Source: Methanosarcinales archaeon (GTDB lineage Archaea > Halobacteriota > Syntropharchaeia > Alkanophagales > Methanospirareceae). From it: a stretch of 9,318 nt of DNA. Each line of letters begins with the position of its first letter. The first letter of the stretch is position 1. The notes under the pieces are model-generated. The model had not been told where the DNA came from, searched no databases, and saw nothing but the letters and a program-made list of their open reading frames with translations. The stretch lies in the NCBI GenBank assembly GCA_025464275.1, contig JAODGR010000055.1, positions 1 through 9,318 on the forward strand, in the 5' to 3' direction. Below, piece by piece: positions 1-5,063 of the stretch. Both the position numbers and the translations under genes were made by a program.

Positions 1-6
1 CTATCC

Positions 7-651
7 TCACCTGAATCCAAACCTGCCAACCAGGGGTACGAAGACGACTCCTCCCTTGTTCTGCTTCTCTATCCCGTTCCTCTTCTTCACCAGATACAGC
101 TTCTGTGCAAATCTTCCTATGGGGATGACCATCTTACCTCCGGTCTTCAATTGCTCGAGCAAGGGTGGTGGCACAGCCGGAGCCGCACATGTCACACATA
201 TCTTGTCGAAGGGTGCATGCTCAGGCAGTCCAAGCGTGCCGTCACCCAGTATCACGACTACATTCTCATAGCCTGCTTTATTCAGGTTTCGTATCGCGAA
301 ATCGACCAGATATGGATGCCGCTCTATGGTGTATACACGACCCTCAGAGCCTATCAGCTCTGCGATGACCGCGGCGTGATATCCGGAGCCTGCACCCACC
401 TCCAGCACCTTATCCCCCTTCTCCAGTTCTAAATACTCACACATCAGCGCCACCATGTGCGGTGCACTTATCGTCTGCCCCTCACCGATGGGGAGTGGAT
501 AATCACCGTATGCCTGGTCTCTCAGGTCAGGGGGTACAAAGAGGTGCCTCTTTACTCGTTTCATCGCTTCCAGTACCTCTATGCCGATGCCCTGCCCACG
601 TAGAAGAGCAACCATTCGCTCCCTCTCCTCCTTATAATCCCCCCTCTCCAC
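7..651 (-). CDS. pcm: Protein-L-isoaspartate O-methyltransferase
   Basis: Repair methyltransferase that uses S-adenosylmethionine to methylate isoaspartyl residues in aged cytosolic proteins. Numbered from the longest possible start (ATG at 696, 229 residues), the family signature GEGQTISAPHMVALM is at 71-85, the SAM-binding motif I VLEVGAGSGYHAAV at 97-110, the acidic post-I strand VYTIERHPYL at 121-130, and the motif II region DGTLGLPEHAPFDKI at 152-166. I prefer the GTG start at 651. A perfect AAGGAGG lies five bases upstream, and the resulting 214 residues begin just before the conserved block ERERMVALLRGQGI, a usual length for this family. The ATG at 696 overlaps the KH gene by 7 bases but has no visible ribosome binding site; ATG at 615 is too short for the family. 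It is the last gene of the aIF1A-RIO1-KH operon, an odd companion for ribosome genes, perhaps joined only for housekeeping expression. Identification is firm; the start is less so. Confidence 0.95.
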   Translation of the reverse strand: MERGDYKEERERMVALLRGQGIGIEVLEAMKRVKRHLFVPPDLRDQAYGDYPLPIGEGQTISAPHMVALMCEYLELEKGDKVLEVGAGSGYHAAVIAELIGSEGRVYTIERHPYLVDFAIRNLNKAGYENVVVILGDGTLGLPEHAPFDKICVTCAAPAVPPPLLEQLKTGGKMVIPIGRFAQKLYLVKKRNGIEKQNKGGVVFVPLVGRFGFR

Positions 652-656
652 CTTGC

Positions 657-663
657 CCTCCTT
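657..663 (-). promoter_or_regulatory. Shine-Dalgarno site deciding the pcm start
   Basis: The minus strand reads AAGGAGG, then five bases, then GTG (651-649). This is the best match to the archaeal anti-Shine-Dalgarno sequence near any candidate pcm start, and it favours GTG 651 over ATG 696. It is inferred from sequence only. Confidence 0.55.
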
Positions 664-689
664 CATGCTATCTCTGTGGCTCTTCAACT

Positions 690-1223
690 TCACCATTCGG
701 GTTCCATTGTACGCTTCTTACGTTCAAGGAATGAATACACGGTGCTATGAGGTATGCCCCTTATCAGCATCTCTATTGCATCCCTCGCCACTTCTATCTG
801 CTCCGGATAGCCTATTAAGCTCACTGTCTTGCCATATACCGAGACTTTAACACCGGTGAGTGTCTCTATCACCCGCCTTGCCTTACCCTTCTCCCCTATT
901 ATTCGCCCTTTCACTCGCTTCAGCGTCTTCGGCGAGAGATGTGCGAGTGAGATGATATCGAGCAGTAGAGAATCATCATTGAGGAGCGCGAGAGCTTTCT
1001 CGGGTGAGAAGCCACGACCTATGGCTTTGATTGCTTCCACCACCCTCAGTGTCTTTACAGGGTCTTCCCCTTCCACACCCTCCACGCATACCGACCCATC
1101 TTCACTATCCACCATTATCCTGCTCGCAGATAACCGCTCAAGCTCGCACTTCACCTCACCGTTATGCCCGATGAGTACACCTATCCTATCATGTGGTATC
1201 CTGAGATACTGTGTCACTCCCAT
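690..1223 (-). CDS. Two-KH-domain RNA-binding protein, archaeal Dim2/Pno1 (Krr1-like) homologue
   Basis: A 177-residue RNA-binding protein. The first KH domain spans about residues 4-68 with its GxxG loop as GHNG at 19-22. The second spans about 99-165 with GEKG at 110-113 inside the segment GRIIGEKGKARRVIE. The linker IGRGFSPEKALALL (68-81) is typical of the archaeal/eukaryotic Dim2 (Pno1) family. In eukaryotes this protein binds the 3' end of pre-18S rRNA and guides Nob1 cleavage, and archaeal Dim2 is thought to act in 16S rRNA maturation and to bind aIF2-alpha. The ATG at 1223 sits inside the end of the RIO1 gene (35-base overlap), directly after a run of GAGGTAG/GAGGGAG sequence that can act as its ribosome binding site. 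Its neighbours, RIO1 and aIF1A, fit a late small-subunit role. The exact role in this organism is inferred. Confidence 0.92.
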   Translation of the reverse strand: MGVTQYLRIPHDRIGVLIGHNGEVKCELERLSASRIMVDSEDGSVCVEGVEGEDPVKTLRVVEAIKAIGRGFSPEKALALLNDDSLLLDIISLAHLSPKTLKRVKGRIIGEKGKARRVIETLTGVKVSVYGKTVSLIGYPEQIEVARDAIEMLIRGIPHSTVYSFLERKKRTMEPEW

Positions 1224-2052
1224 CTCCCTCTACCTCTACCCCTACCTCTATCTCCCGGATTATTGCTTCTTCTGAACATTTTAAACCAAGTCGGTTGAAG
1301 AAAAAAACGATACTCTTCACATCACGCCTGAGGAACGCTTCTGCATTTGGATGGTCCAGGGGAAGGGACTGCCCCAGGTCTATCAGCACAGGGTCATCGT
1401 AACCTCGCATCAGGATGTTGAACTCGCTGAGGTCGGCATGAACCAGTTTTGCCTCTCTGTACAGGGTACTCAGGTAGCGTATTATACGTGTAAGCAGCTC
1501 CTCCAGGTCATAATCACGCTGTAATACATCAGCCGGGATATCACGCAATCTCGGCGCTGGTATGCCATCCTCTCCTATGAATTCCATCACCAGAACATTA
1601 TTGAGGCATACAATCGGCTCGGGAACGGGTACACCGGCATCAAATGCTCGCTTCAGGTTCTTATGCTCCTTACGCGCCCACGCAAATACAACACTCCGCC
1701 GGTCCCTCCTTATGTGCTCAAACCGCCGGTCACCGATTATATAATCGAGCATGGCATTGAAGTTAGAGGTACTCACCTTATACATCTTTATAGCCAGTTC
1801 ACGGTCCGAGCTGCCGAGTGCATGAAAGACCACCGCTTCTTTACCACTGCTTATGGGTCCACCGAGGGCTTTTAGCACTCCTCGCTTCGCGAGCTTGTAC
1901 AGTGTCTGCAGAGTAGGATGGTCGAAGACATACTGCTCAATCTTCGCATCACGATAATCCTTCCTCCTCTTCTTCCCCTTCGATAATCGTAACCGCTTCT
2001 CTTCCCTCTCCAGCCATCTCTCTACTTCAAATACCCCTTCCTTCTCAACCAT
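1189..2052 (-). CDS. rio1: RIO1-type atypical serine/threonine kinase/ATPase
   Basis: A 287-residue RIO kinase, which in eukaryotes uses ATP hydrolysis to drive final maturation and release of the small ribosomal subunit. The P-loop is SSGKEA (68-73, RIO1 type rather than the GxGKES of RIO2). The ATP-binding lysine is in LAIKMYK (K89), the hinge is VMEFIG (155-160) followed by DGIPAPRL, the catalytic loop is HADLSEFN (205-212, catalytic D207), and the metal-binding aspartate is in IDLGQ (D225). DHPNAEAFLRRD (233-244) is the RIO1-type segment after the active site. There is no N-terminal winged helix, which again excludes RIO2. The basic, charged N-terminus (about 11-40) could bind RNA. It overlaps aIF1A by 31 bases and the KH gene by 35, so translation is probably coupled. 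The acidic tail after residue 268 is encoded by a hexamer repeat that doubles as the downstream gene's ribosome-binding region. All catalytic residues are present. Confidence 0.96.
   Translation of the reverse strand: MVEKEGVFEVERWLEREEKRLRLSKGKKRRKDYRDAKIEQYVFDHPTLQTLYKLAKRGVLKALGGPISSGKEAVVFHALGSSDRELAIKMYKVSTSNFNAMLDYIIGDRRFEHIRRDRRSVVFAWARKEHKNLKRAFDAGVPVPEPIVCLNNVLVMEFIGEDGIPAPRLRDIPADVLQRDYDLEELLTRIIRYLSTLYREAKLVHADLSEFNILMRGYDDPVLIDLGQSLPLDHPNAEAFLRRDVKSIVFFFNRLGLKCSEEAIIREIEVGVEVEGDGSDTVSQDTT
1228..1251. repeat. Hexanucleotide tandem repeat (CTCTAC-like, four units) across the RIO1/KH overlap
   Basis: The plus strand reads CTCTAC, CTCTAC, CCCTAC, CTCTAT; on the coding strand this is ATAGAG, GTAGGG, GTAGAG, GTAGAG. 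The units encode the acidic/valine end of RIO1 (EIEVGVEVE) and lie immediately 5' of the KH gene's ATG at 1223, so they also supply several purine-rich Shine-Dalgarno-like stretches. Confidence 0.7.
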
Positions 2053-2330
2053 TCCGCTTGCGGTCTTGTATACTTGTGGATGAGGTCCGCCTTCTCATTC
2101 TGGAACTCCCAGGGGACGATGATCACCGTGTCTCCCACGTTAATCCACTGCTTACGCTTTAATCTACCCGGTATTCTCGCCATTCGCTCCACACCATCCT
2201 CACATTGCACTATCACACGCCGCCCACCCAGCATCTTCTCCACCGTAGCTAACAACTCTCCATCCTTCCGCTGTGGTATACGTACGCGTATTACCTCCTC
2301 TTCCCCTGCTGTACCTTCTATCTCGCCCAA
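2022..2330 (-). CDS. eif1A: Translation initiation factor aIF1A
   Basis: A 102-residue S1-like OB-fold factor that binds the small-subunit A site during initiation. Family features are RVRIPQRKDGELLATVEKMLGG (about 16-37), CEDGVERMARIPGRLK (about 43-58), INVGDTVIIVPWEFQ (about 63-77) and the C-terminal YTRPQAEWLRRKGYL, a near-universal aIF1A ending. The only usable start is TTG at 2330: the codons between it and the conserved fold contain no other start, and upstream the frame is closed by TAG at 2334-2336. An ATG in that frame lies at 2352-2354, giving six codons (MAGRRA) before the TAG. This is the first gene of the minus-strand operon, overlapping RIO1 by 31 bases. It is read from the divergent promoter region at 2400-2440 and probably has an untranslated leader of about 50-70 bases. 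It could be an intact TTG-start gene or, less likely, one with a sequencing error near its start. Product identity is firm. Confidence 0.95.
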   Translation of the reverse strand: MGEIEGTAGEEEVIRVRIPQRKDGELLATVEKMLGGRRVIVQCEDGVERMARIPGRLKRKQWINVGDTVIIVPWEFQNEKADLIHKYTRPQAEWLRRKGYLK

Positions 2331-2333
2331 TTC

Positions 2334-2354
2334 CTACGCTCTCCGACCTGCCAT
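2334..2354 (-). other. Putative six-codon upstream reading frame in the aIF1A leader
   Basis: The minus strand reads ATG GCA GGT CGG AGA GCG TAG in the same frame as aIF1A, with the aIF1A TTG start following three bases (one codon) after the stop. An AGGT lies a few bases upstream of the ATG. It could be a short leader peptide whose terminating ribosome reinitiates at TTG, or chance, or a damaged original start. Evidence is limited to the sequence arrangement. Confidence 0.3.
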
Positions 2355-2410
2355 GTCCTGACCTGCCTATCCAGTGGTAAACCTGTCATACTTCTTCCTT
2401 CTTCTCTCCC

Positions 2411-2461
2411 ACTAATAAAGGGATAAAGCTTTATTAATTTAAGCATTTTGTGAAATATTTA
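2411..2461. promoter_or_regulatory. Divergent AT-rich promoter region with 12-bp palindrome
   Basis: This is the only AT-rich island between the two divergent operons. Plus-strand TATA-like candidates are CTTTATTAATTTAA (2429-2442) and AAATATTTA (2453-2461) for the GTPase operon. On the minus strand CTTTATTAGT (2411-2420) could serve aIF1A. ATAAAGCTTTAT at 2423-2434 is a perfect palindrome between the two sets and might be a shared operator or simply two back-to-back TATA-like elements. No transcription start can be fixed from sequence alone. Confidence 0.55.
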
Positions 2462-2485
2462 ACGGAGATGAGTGCGGGGAAGAGG

Positions 2486-3193
2486 ATGAAGGGTCTTCTA
2501 TCGAGGCTGATAATAGCCCTCCTGTTCAGGAAGAGGATGGTGAAGATCGGCATCTATGGTCCACCAAATGCAGGCAAGACCACTCTGGCGAACAGGATAA
2601 TACACACCTTTGTGGATGAGAACGAGGATATAGGTGTATCGACGGAGATACCACACGAGACGAGACGGGTGACCACGCGAAAGGGGATTTTCATAGACCT
2701 GAAGCGGATAACCCGTGATGAGACCAATCACGGTAGCAGCAGCAGGACTGACAGCAATCCTGCCGTAGCTGGAGGGAAGAGGAGCAGGGCAAGGGTGGTG
2801 TTCGACGTGGTTGATACCCCGGGTCTGGCAACGAAGATAGATTTCCGCGATTTCATGGCTTATGGTATGGAGGAGGATGAGGCGAAGAGACGTGCAAAGG
2901 AGGCTACGGAAGGTGTTATAGAGGCAATAAAGTGGCTGGATGATATCGATGGTGTCATTTTACTCATGGATTCCACTGAAGACCCATATACGCAGACGAA
3001 TGTGGTCATAATAGGGAACATGGAAGCGAGAGGGATTCCCATCATCATCGCTGCGAACAAGATCGACCTGCCCGATGCTGCTCCTCATCGTATAAAAAAC
3101 GCCTTTCCGCAGCATCGTGTGGTGCCCGTATCGGCATTGAAGGGAGATAACATGGAGAAGCTGTATGAAGAGATGGCGAGGGTCTTCAGGTGA
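2486..3193 (+). CDS. Archaeal Era-like GTP-binding protein (OapA-like)
   Basis: A 235-residue GTPase of the archaeal Era-like family. With ATG 2486 as residue 1, the G1 P-loop GPPNAGKT is at 25-32, the switch I region TEIPHETRR at 53-61, G3 DTPG at 110-113, G4 NKID at 191-194 and G5 SAL at 216-218. EEDEAKRRAKEATEGVIEAIKWL and DSTEDPYTQ are family-typical. There is no KH domain, so it is not a bacterial Era orthologue. The short basic/hydrophobic N-terminus may contact membrane or RNA (inference). I chose ATG 2486 because relatives begin about 20 residues before the IGIYGPPNAG strand and because GTG 2450 and ATG 2468 lie within or right after the AT-rich promoter; GTG 2450 would add 12 residues. 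Residues about 76-100 form a polar, Ser/Asn/Arg-rich insertion before the DTPG strand. It is the first gene of the OapB/OapC/SepF/ZPR1-like set. Its cellular role is not established. Confidence 0.9.
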   Translation: MKGLLSRLIIALLFRKRMVKIGIYGPPNAGKTTLANRIIHTFVDENEDIGVSTEIPHETRRVTTRKGIFIDLKRITRDETNHGSSSRTDSNPAVAGGKRSRARVVFDVVDTPGLATKIDFRDFMAYGMEEDEAKRRAKEATEGVIEAIKWLDDIDGVILLMDSTEDPYTQTNVVIIGNMEARGIPIIIAANKIDLPDAAPHRIKNAFPQHRVVPVSALKGDNMEKLYEEMARVFR

Positions 3194-3219
3194 ATCTGAA
3201 TGTGGTGGATGGAGTGGAA

Positions 3220-3227
3220 GGAGGTGA
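3220..3227 (+). promoter_or_regulatory. Shine-Dalgarno site deciding the DUF2073 start
   Basis: GGAGGTGA, a match to the archaeal 16S 3' end complement, is followed four bases later by ATG 3232. The alternative GTG 3190, overlapping the GTPase stop, has no comparable site. Confidence 0.65.
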
Positions 3228-3231
3228 AGTG

Positions 3232-3618
3232 ATGAAACGTCACATGACCACACCTACGGGTACAGCTACGGGTACAGGTACGGATACAGGTATAGAGATG
3301 AACCTTGTATCCAGGGACAAGGTGGAATCCATGGGTTCAATGGAGAAGTTGAGGTTCATACTGGATGGAGTGAAATCAGGTAATATAGTGGTTCTGGAGG
3401 GTGGACTGACTGCGGAGGAGCAGATGAAACTGATAGAACTCACGATGATGGAGGTGGATGATGATTTCACAGGTATAGAGATAAGCGGGTATCCAACGAA
3501 GAGAAGCTTCTTGAACCTGAGGAAGAAGACACGGCTCACGGTTATCGGACCTGCGGCGAAGATGAAGACGATAAGGAAGGATAAAGACCTGATAAGTGCC
3601 ATCATCTCCACCACATGA
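3232..3618 (+). CDS. DUF2073 (OapB-like) archaeal protein
   Basis: A 128-residue protein of the archaeal family DUF2073, from memory also labelled OapB/ArvB in databases; its biochemical function is not established. The conserved part begins near residue 38: SMEKLRFILDGVKSGNIVVLEGGLTAEEQMKLIELTM, then FTGIEISGYP (79-88), then an alternating basic/hydrophobic C-terminus with RLTVIGPAAKMK. The N-terminus (about 5-22) is a Thr/Gly-rich low-complexity stretch encoded by 12-bp repeats, so it is probably disordered and lineage-specific. The start at ATG 3232 is favoured by a strong GGAGGTGA four bases upstream. GTG 3190 would overlap the GTPase stop by four bases and add 14 residues without family support. 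The protein follows the Era-like GTPase and precedes the zinc-ribbon protein, an order I recall as common in Euryarchaeota and consistent with a GTPase partner or regulator (inference). Confidence 0.85.
   Translation: MKRHMTTPTGTATGTGTDTGIEMNLVSRDKVESMGSMEKLRFILDGVKSGNIVVLEGGLTAEEQMKLIELTMMEVDDDFTGIEISGYPTKRSFLNLRKKTRLTVIGPAAKMKTIRKDKDLISAIISTT
3256..3291 (+). repeat. Three imperfect 12-bp tandem repeats encoding a Thr-Gly stretch
   Basis: The units are ACGGGTACAGCT, ACGGGTACAGGT and ACGGATACAGGT, in frame within the DUF2073 gene, giving TGTA, TGTG, TDTG. A 6-bp sub-period is visible. The repeat explains the low-complexity N-terminus. Confidence 0.85.
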
Positions 3619-3641
3619 AGATGAGGTGAAAGGTAAGAGCG

Positions 3642-3983
3642 ATGCATAAATGCCTGAAATGCGGTAAGAAATTCGAGCGCATCACCAGGGAGATGCTGAA
3701 TGGCTGCCCTGAATGCGGCGGCAGGCTGTTCCTCTATATAAGAGAGGGGGAGGGAGGGGAGATGGATGCCACAGCCACAGAGCTGGTGGACCGGATAAAG
3801 ATAGAAGAGAGGGGGGATATGAGCCCTGATGAGCGAATTGAGAGCTTAAGAATCCTCGGTACCGGTATATATGAACTGAATCTCGGTGCTTTGATGGAGA
3901 AGAAGGAGCTAATAATGGGGATAAAGCAGGATGGTTCTTATGTGATCCATCTGCCTTCACTATTCGCGAAGAAGAGGCGATAG
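3642..3983 (+). CDS. Zinc-ribbon protein, OapC-like (DUF2072-type)
   Basis: A 113-residue protein with an N-terminal zinc ribbon, CxxC at C4/C7 and CxxC at C22/C25, followed by a variable charged linker (about 33-65). A conserved C-terminal block follows, with ESLRILGTGIYELNLGAL (67-84) and GIKQDGSYVIHLPSLF (93-108), which matches the archaeal OapC/ArvC zinc-ribbon family as I remember it. Function is unknown; zinc ribbons of this kind commonly mediate protein or nucleic-acid contacts. The ATG at 3642 lies 23 bases after the DUF2073 stop, with GAGGTGA and AGGT sequences in the gap as ribosome binding sites. The gene ends in TAG and is followed by 43 purine/AT-rich bases before SepF, the largest gap within this gene set. 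The family assignment rests on context plus the C-terminal motif. Confidence 0.85.
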   Translation: MHKCLKCGKKFERITREMLNGCPECGGRLFLYIREGEGGEMDATATELVDRIKIEERGDMSPDERIESLRILGTGIYELNLGALMEKKELIMGIKQDGSYVIHLPSLFAKKRR

Positions 3984-4026
3984 ATTAAAAAAGAAAGAGA
4001 GAATTAGTAAGTATGGTGAGGCAAGA

Positions 4027-4410
4027 ATGAGCTTAAAAGAGGGTCTGGGTAAATTCTTCGCACGGAAGAGTGAAGAGGAGGAGGATTATCTGGATCTCGA
4101 TCTGGATATAGAGGAGTACGAGAAGGAGCTGGGAGAGGAGGAAGAGGTGAAGATGTATGTGAAGACAGCGGAGTTAACCGGGCTGTATGATATTCCAGAG
4201 CTGAAGAAGGAGGTATATGCCGGGAATCTCCTCATTCTGGATATCTCGCTGGCGAAGCATGATAAGGTACTGATAGAGAAGGCGATAAAAGACCTCAAGC
4301 TGGCTACTCTTGATGTCGGCGGTGATATCGCCGGTATAGGGGAGGACCAGGTGATAGTGGCACCCAGGGGTGTAAGGATATACCGGGAGAAGGTAGGGAA
4401 GATGAGATGA
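4027..4410 (+). CDS. sepF: SepF, archaeal FtsZ membrane anchor for cell division
   Basis: A 127-residue SepF (DUF552) protein. In archaea SepF tethers FtsZ to the membrane and organises the division ring at the inner membrane face. The first 14 residues, MSLKEGLGKFFARK, form a plausible amphipathic membrane-targeting helix, followed by a very acidic linker (15-41) and the compact SepF core (42-119). Conserved features are LTGLYDIPELKKEVYAGNLLILDIS (50-74) and GGDIAGIGEDQVIVAPRGVRI (98-118), the glycine-containing dimer/FtsZ-binding region. The length is close to that of other archaeal SepFs. ATG 4027 is preceded by GGTGAGG six bases upstream. The 43-base gap upstream (3984-4026) begins ATTAAAAAAG and might hold a weak internal promoter, letting SepF be expressed apart from the GTPase genes. 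No ftsZ is in the window. Identification is strong. Confidence 0.93.
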   Translation: MSLKEGLGKFFARKSEEEEDYLDLDLDIEEYEKELGEEEEVKMYVKTAELTGLYDIPELKKEVYAGNLLILDISLAKHDKVLIEKAIKDLKLATLDVGGDIAGIGEDQVIVAPRGVRIYREKVGKMR

Positions 4411-4419
4411 GGTGAGGTG

Positions 4420-4899
4420 ATGAAGGAGCGATGCCCGGTCTGCGGAGCGGAGGGGAAACTGGAATTTAAACCCTATAACATACCCTACTTCGGGGATATC
4501 ATGCTATTCACCCTCTCATGCCCCTCATGCGGGTATCATTCTTCGGATGTGCTGCTGCTATCGAGCGGGAGGAATAAAAAGAGGCATGAACTCCTCGTAT
4601 CCTCGGTGGAAGATTTGAGCAGCACGGTGGTGAGGTCTTCTTATGCGCGAATTGAGATACCGGAGTTGGGTGTGAATGTGGAGCCAAGAAGAGGTGAGTC
4701 GTTCATTACAACGGTGGAGGGGGTACTGATACGGGTGGAGAGGGTGGTGAAGATGCTGTGGAGGAATGAGGAGGGCGAGAAGAGGGAGCGTGCAGAGCGG
4801 TTATTACAGCGTATAGCGGAGATAAAGGCGGGTAAAGCGAGTATGAGGCTGATAATAGAAGACCCAACGGGGAATAGCGCGATCATTCCACCTCAATGA
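4420..4899 (+). CDS. ZPR1-type zinc-finger protein
   Basis: A 159-residue single-module ZPR1 protein. The zinc finger is CPVC (C5/C8) and CPSC (C34/C37) with the family sequence IPYFGDIMLFTLSCPSCGYHSSDV. The beta-rich ZPR1 domain follows with SSTVVRSSYARIEIPELGVNV, then FITTVEGVL, and closes with the hallmark DPTGNSAI. Eukaryotic ZPR1 has two such modules and is reported to be an EF1A chaperone; archaeal versions have one and their role is less clear, though an EF1A link is plausible. ATG 4420 follows SepF by nine bases with GGTGAG just upstream; GTG 4417 immediately before it is a less likely start. The protein stops only five residues after DPTGNSAI, so its C-terminal tail looks shorter than in many relatives. 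Its last 17 bases overlap, on the opposite strand, the end of a pyruvate-kinase-like relic. It is the last gene of the plus-strand set. Confidence 0.92.
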   Translation: MKERCPVCGAEGKLEFKPYNIPYFGDIMLFTLSCPSCGYHSSDVLLLSSGRNKKRHELLVSSVEDLSSTVVRSSYARIEIPELGVNVEPRRGESFITTVEGVLIRVERVVKMLWRNEEGEKRERAERLLQRIAEIKAGKASMRLIIEDPTGNSAIIPPQ

Positions 4900-4990
4900 C
4901 CCTGAGCGAGTCGGTACCGCCTGGACGCGATACGCCGTGTGTCATTATCACCCTGTGACCCTCTTTTACCAGCCTGTTCTCTTTCAGGAA
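4883..4990 (-). pseudogene. C-terminal relic resembling pyruvate kinase
   Basis: Reading the minus strand from 4990 down to a TGA at 4885-4883 gives about 36 uninterrupted codons, beginning FLKENRLVKEGHRVIM and ending GVSRPGGTDSLRVIEVE. This follows the pattern of the last strand pair of pyruvate kinases: a Gly-containing turn, a hydrophobic strand, G-x-P-G-(G/S/T)-T-(N/D), then a hydrophobic strand to the C-terminus. There is no plausible start codon or ribosome binding site for a stand-alone gene, and upstream of 4990 the sequence becomes T-rich low-complexity DNA running into the hsp20 terminator. About 90 percent of a normal pyruvate kinase is therefore missing. The frame overlaps the ZPR1 stop tail-to-tail, as two intact convergent genes might. 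The best reading is a deletion remnant; chance resemblance cannot be excluded without an alignment. Confidence 0.6.
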
Positions 4991-4994
4991 GATG

Positions 4995-5022
4995 TAAAGA
5001 AAAAAGAGAAGGGATAAAAAGA
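4995..5022 (-). terminator. Oligo-T terminator tracts after hsp20
   Basis: On the minus strand the sequence 40-70 bases after the hsp20 stop reads CTTTTTATCCC then CTCTTTTTTCTTTAC. Consecutive T-runs without a required hairpin are typical of archaeal termination. The tracts also mark where the pyruvate-kinase-like relic ends. Confidence 0.55.
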
Positions 5023-5063
5023 GTTTGATTCTATCTCTATGATATGTTATGTGGCTTTATCCC

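Noticed and set aside
2334..2336. TAG as a pyrrolysine codon in aIF1A
   Set aside because: TAG is the normal stop of at least three genes in the window, and a plausible TTG start follows directly; nothing supports decoding as an amino acid.
2450..2485. GTG 2450 as the start of the Era-like GTPase
   Set aside because: It lies within or just after the TATA-like sequence, and the added residues are outside the family's usual N-terminus; still possible as an alternative.
3190..3231. GTG 3190 as the start of the DUF2073 gene
   Set aside because: It gives a neat four-base overlap with the GTPase stop but has no good ribosome binding site, whereas ATG 3232 has GGAGGTGA four bases upstream.
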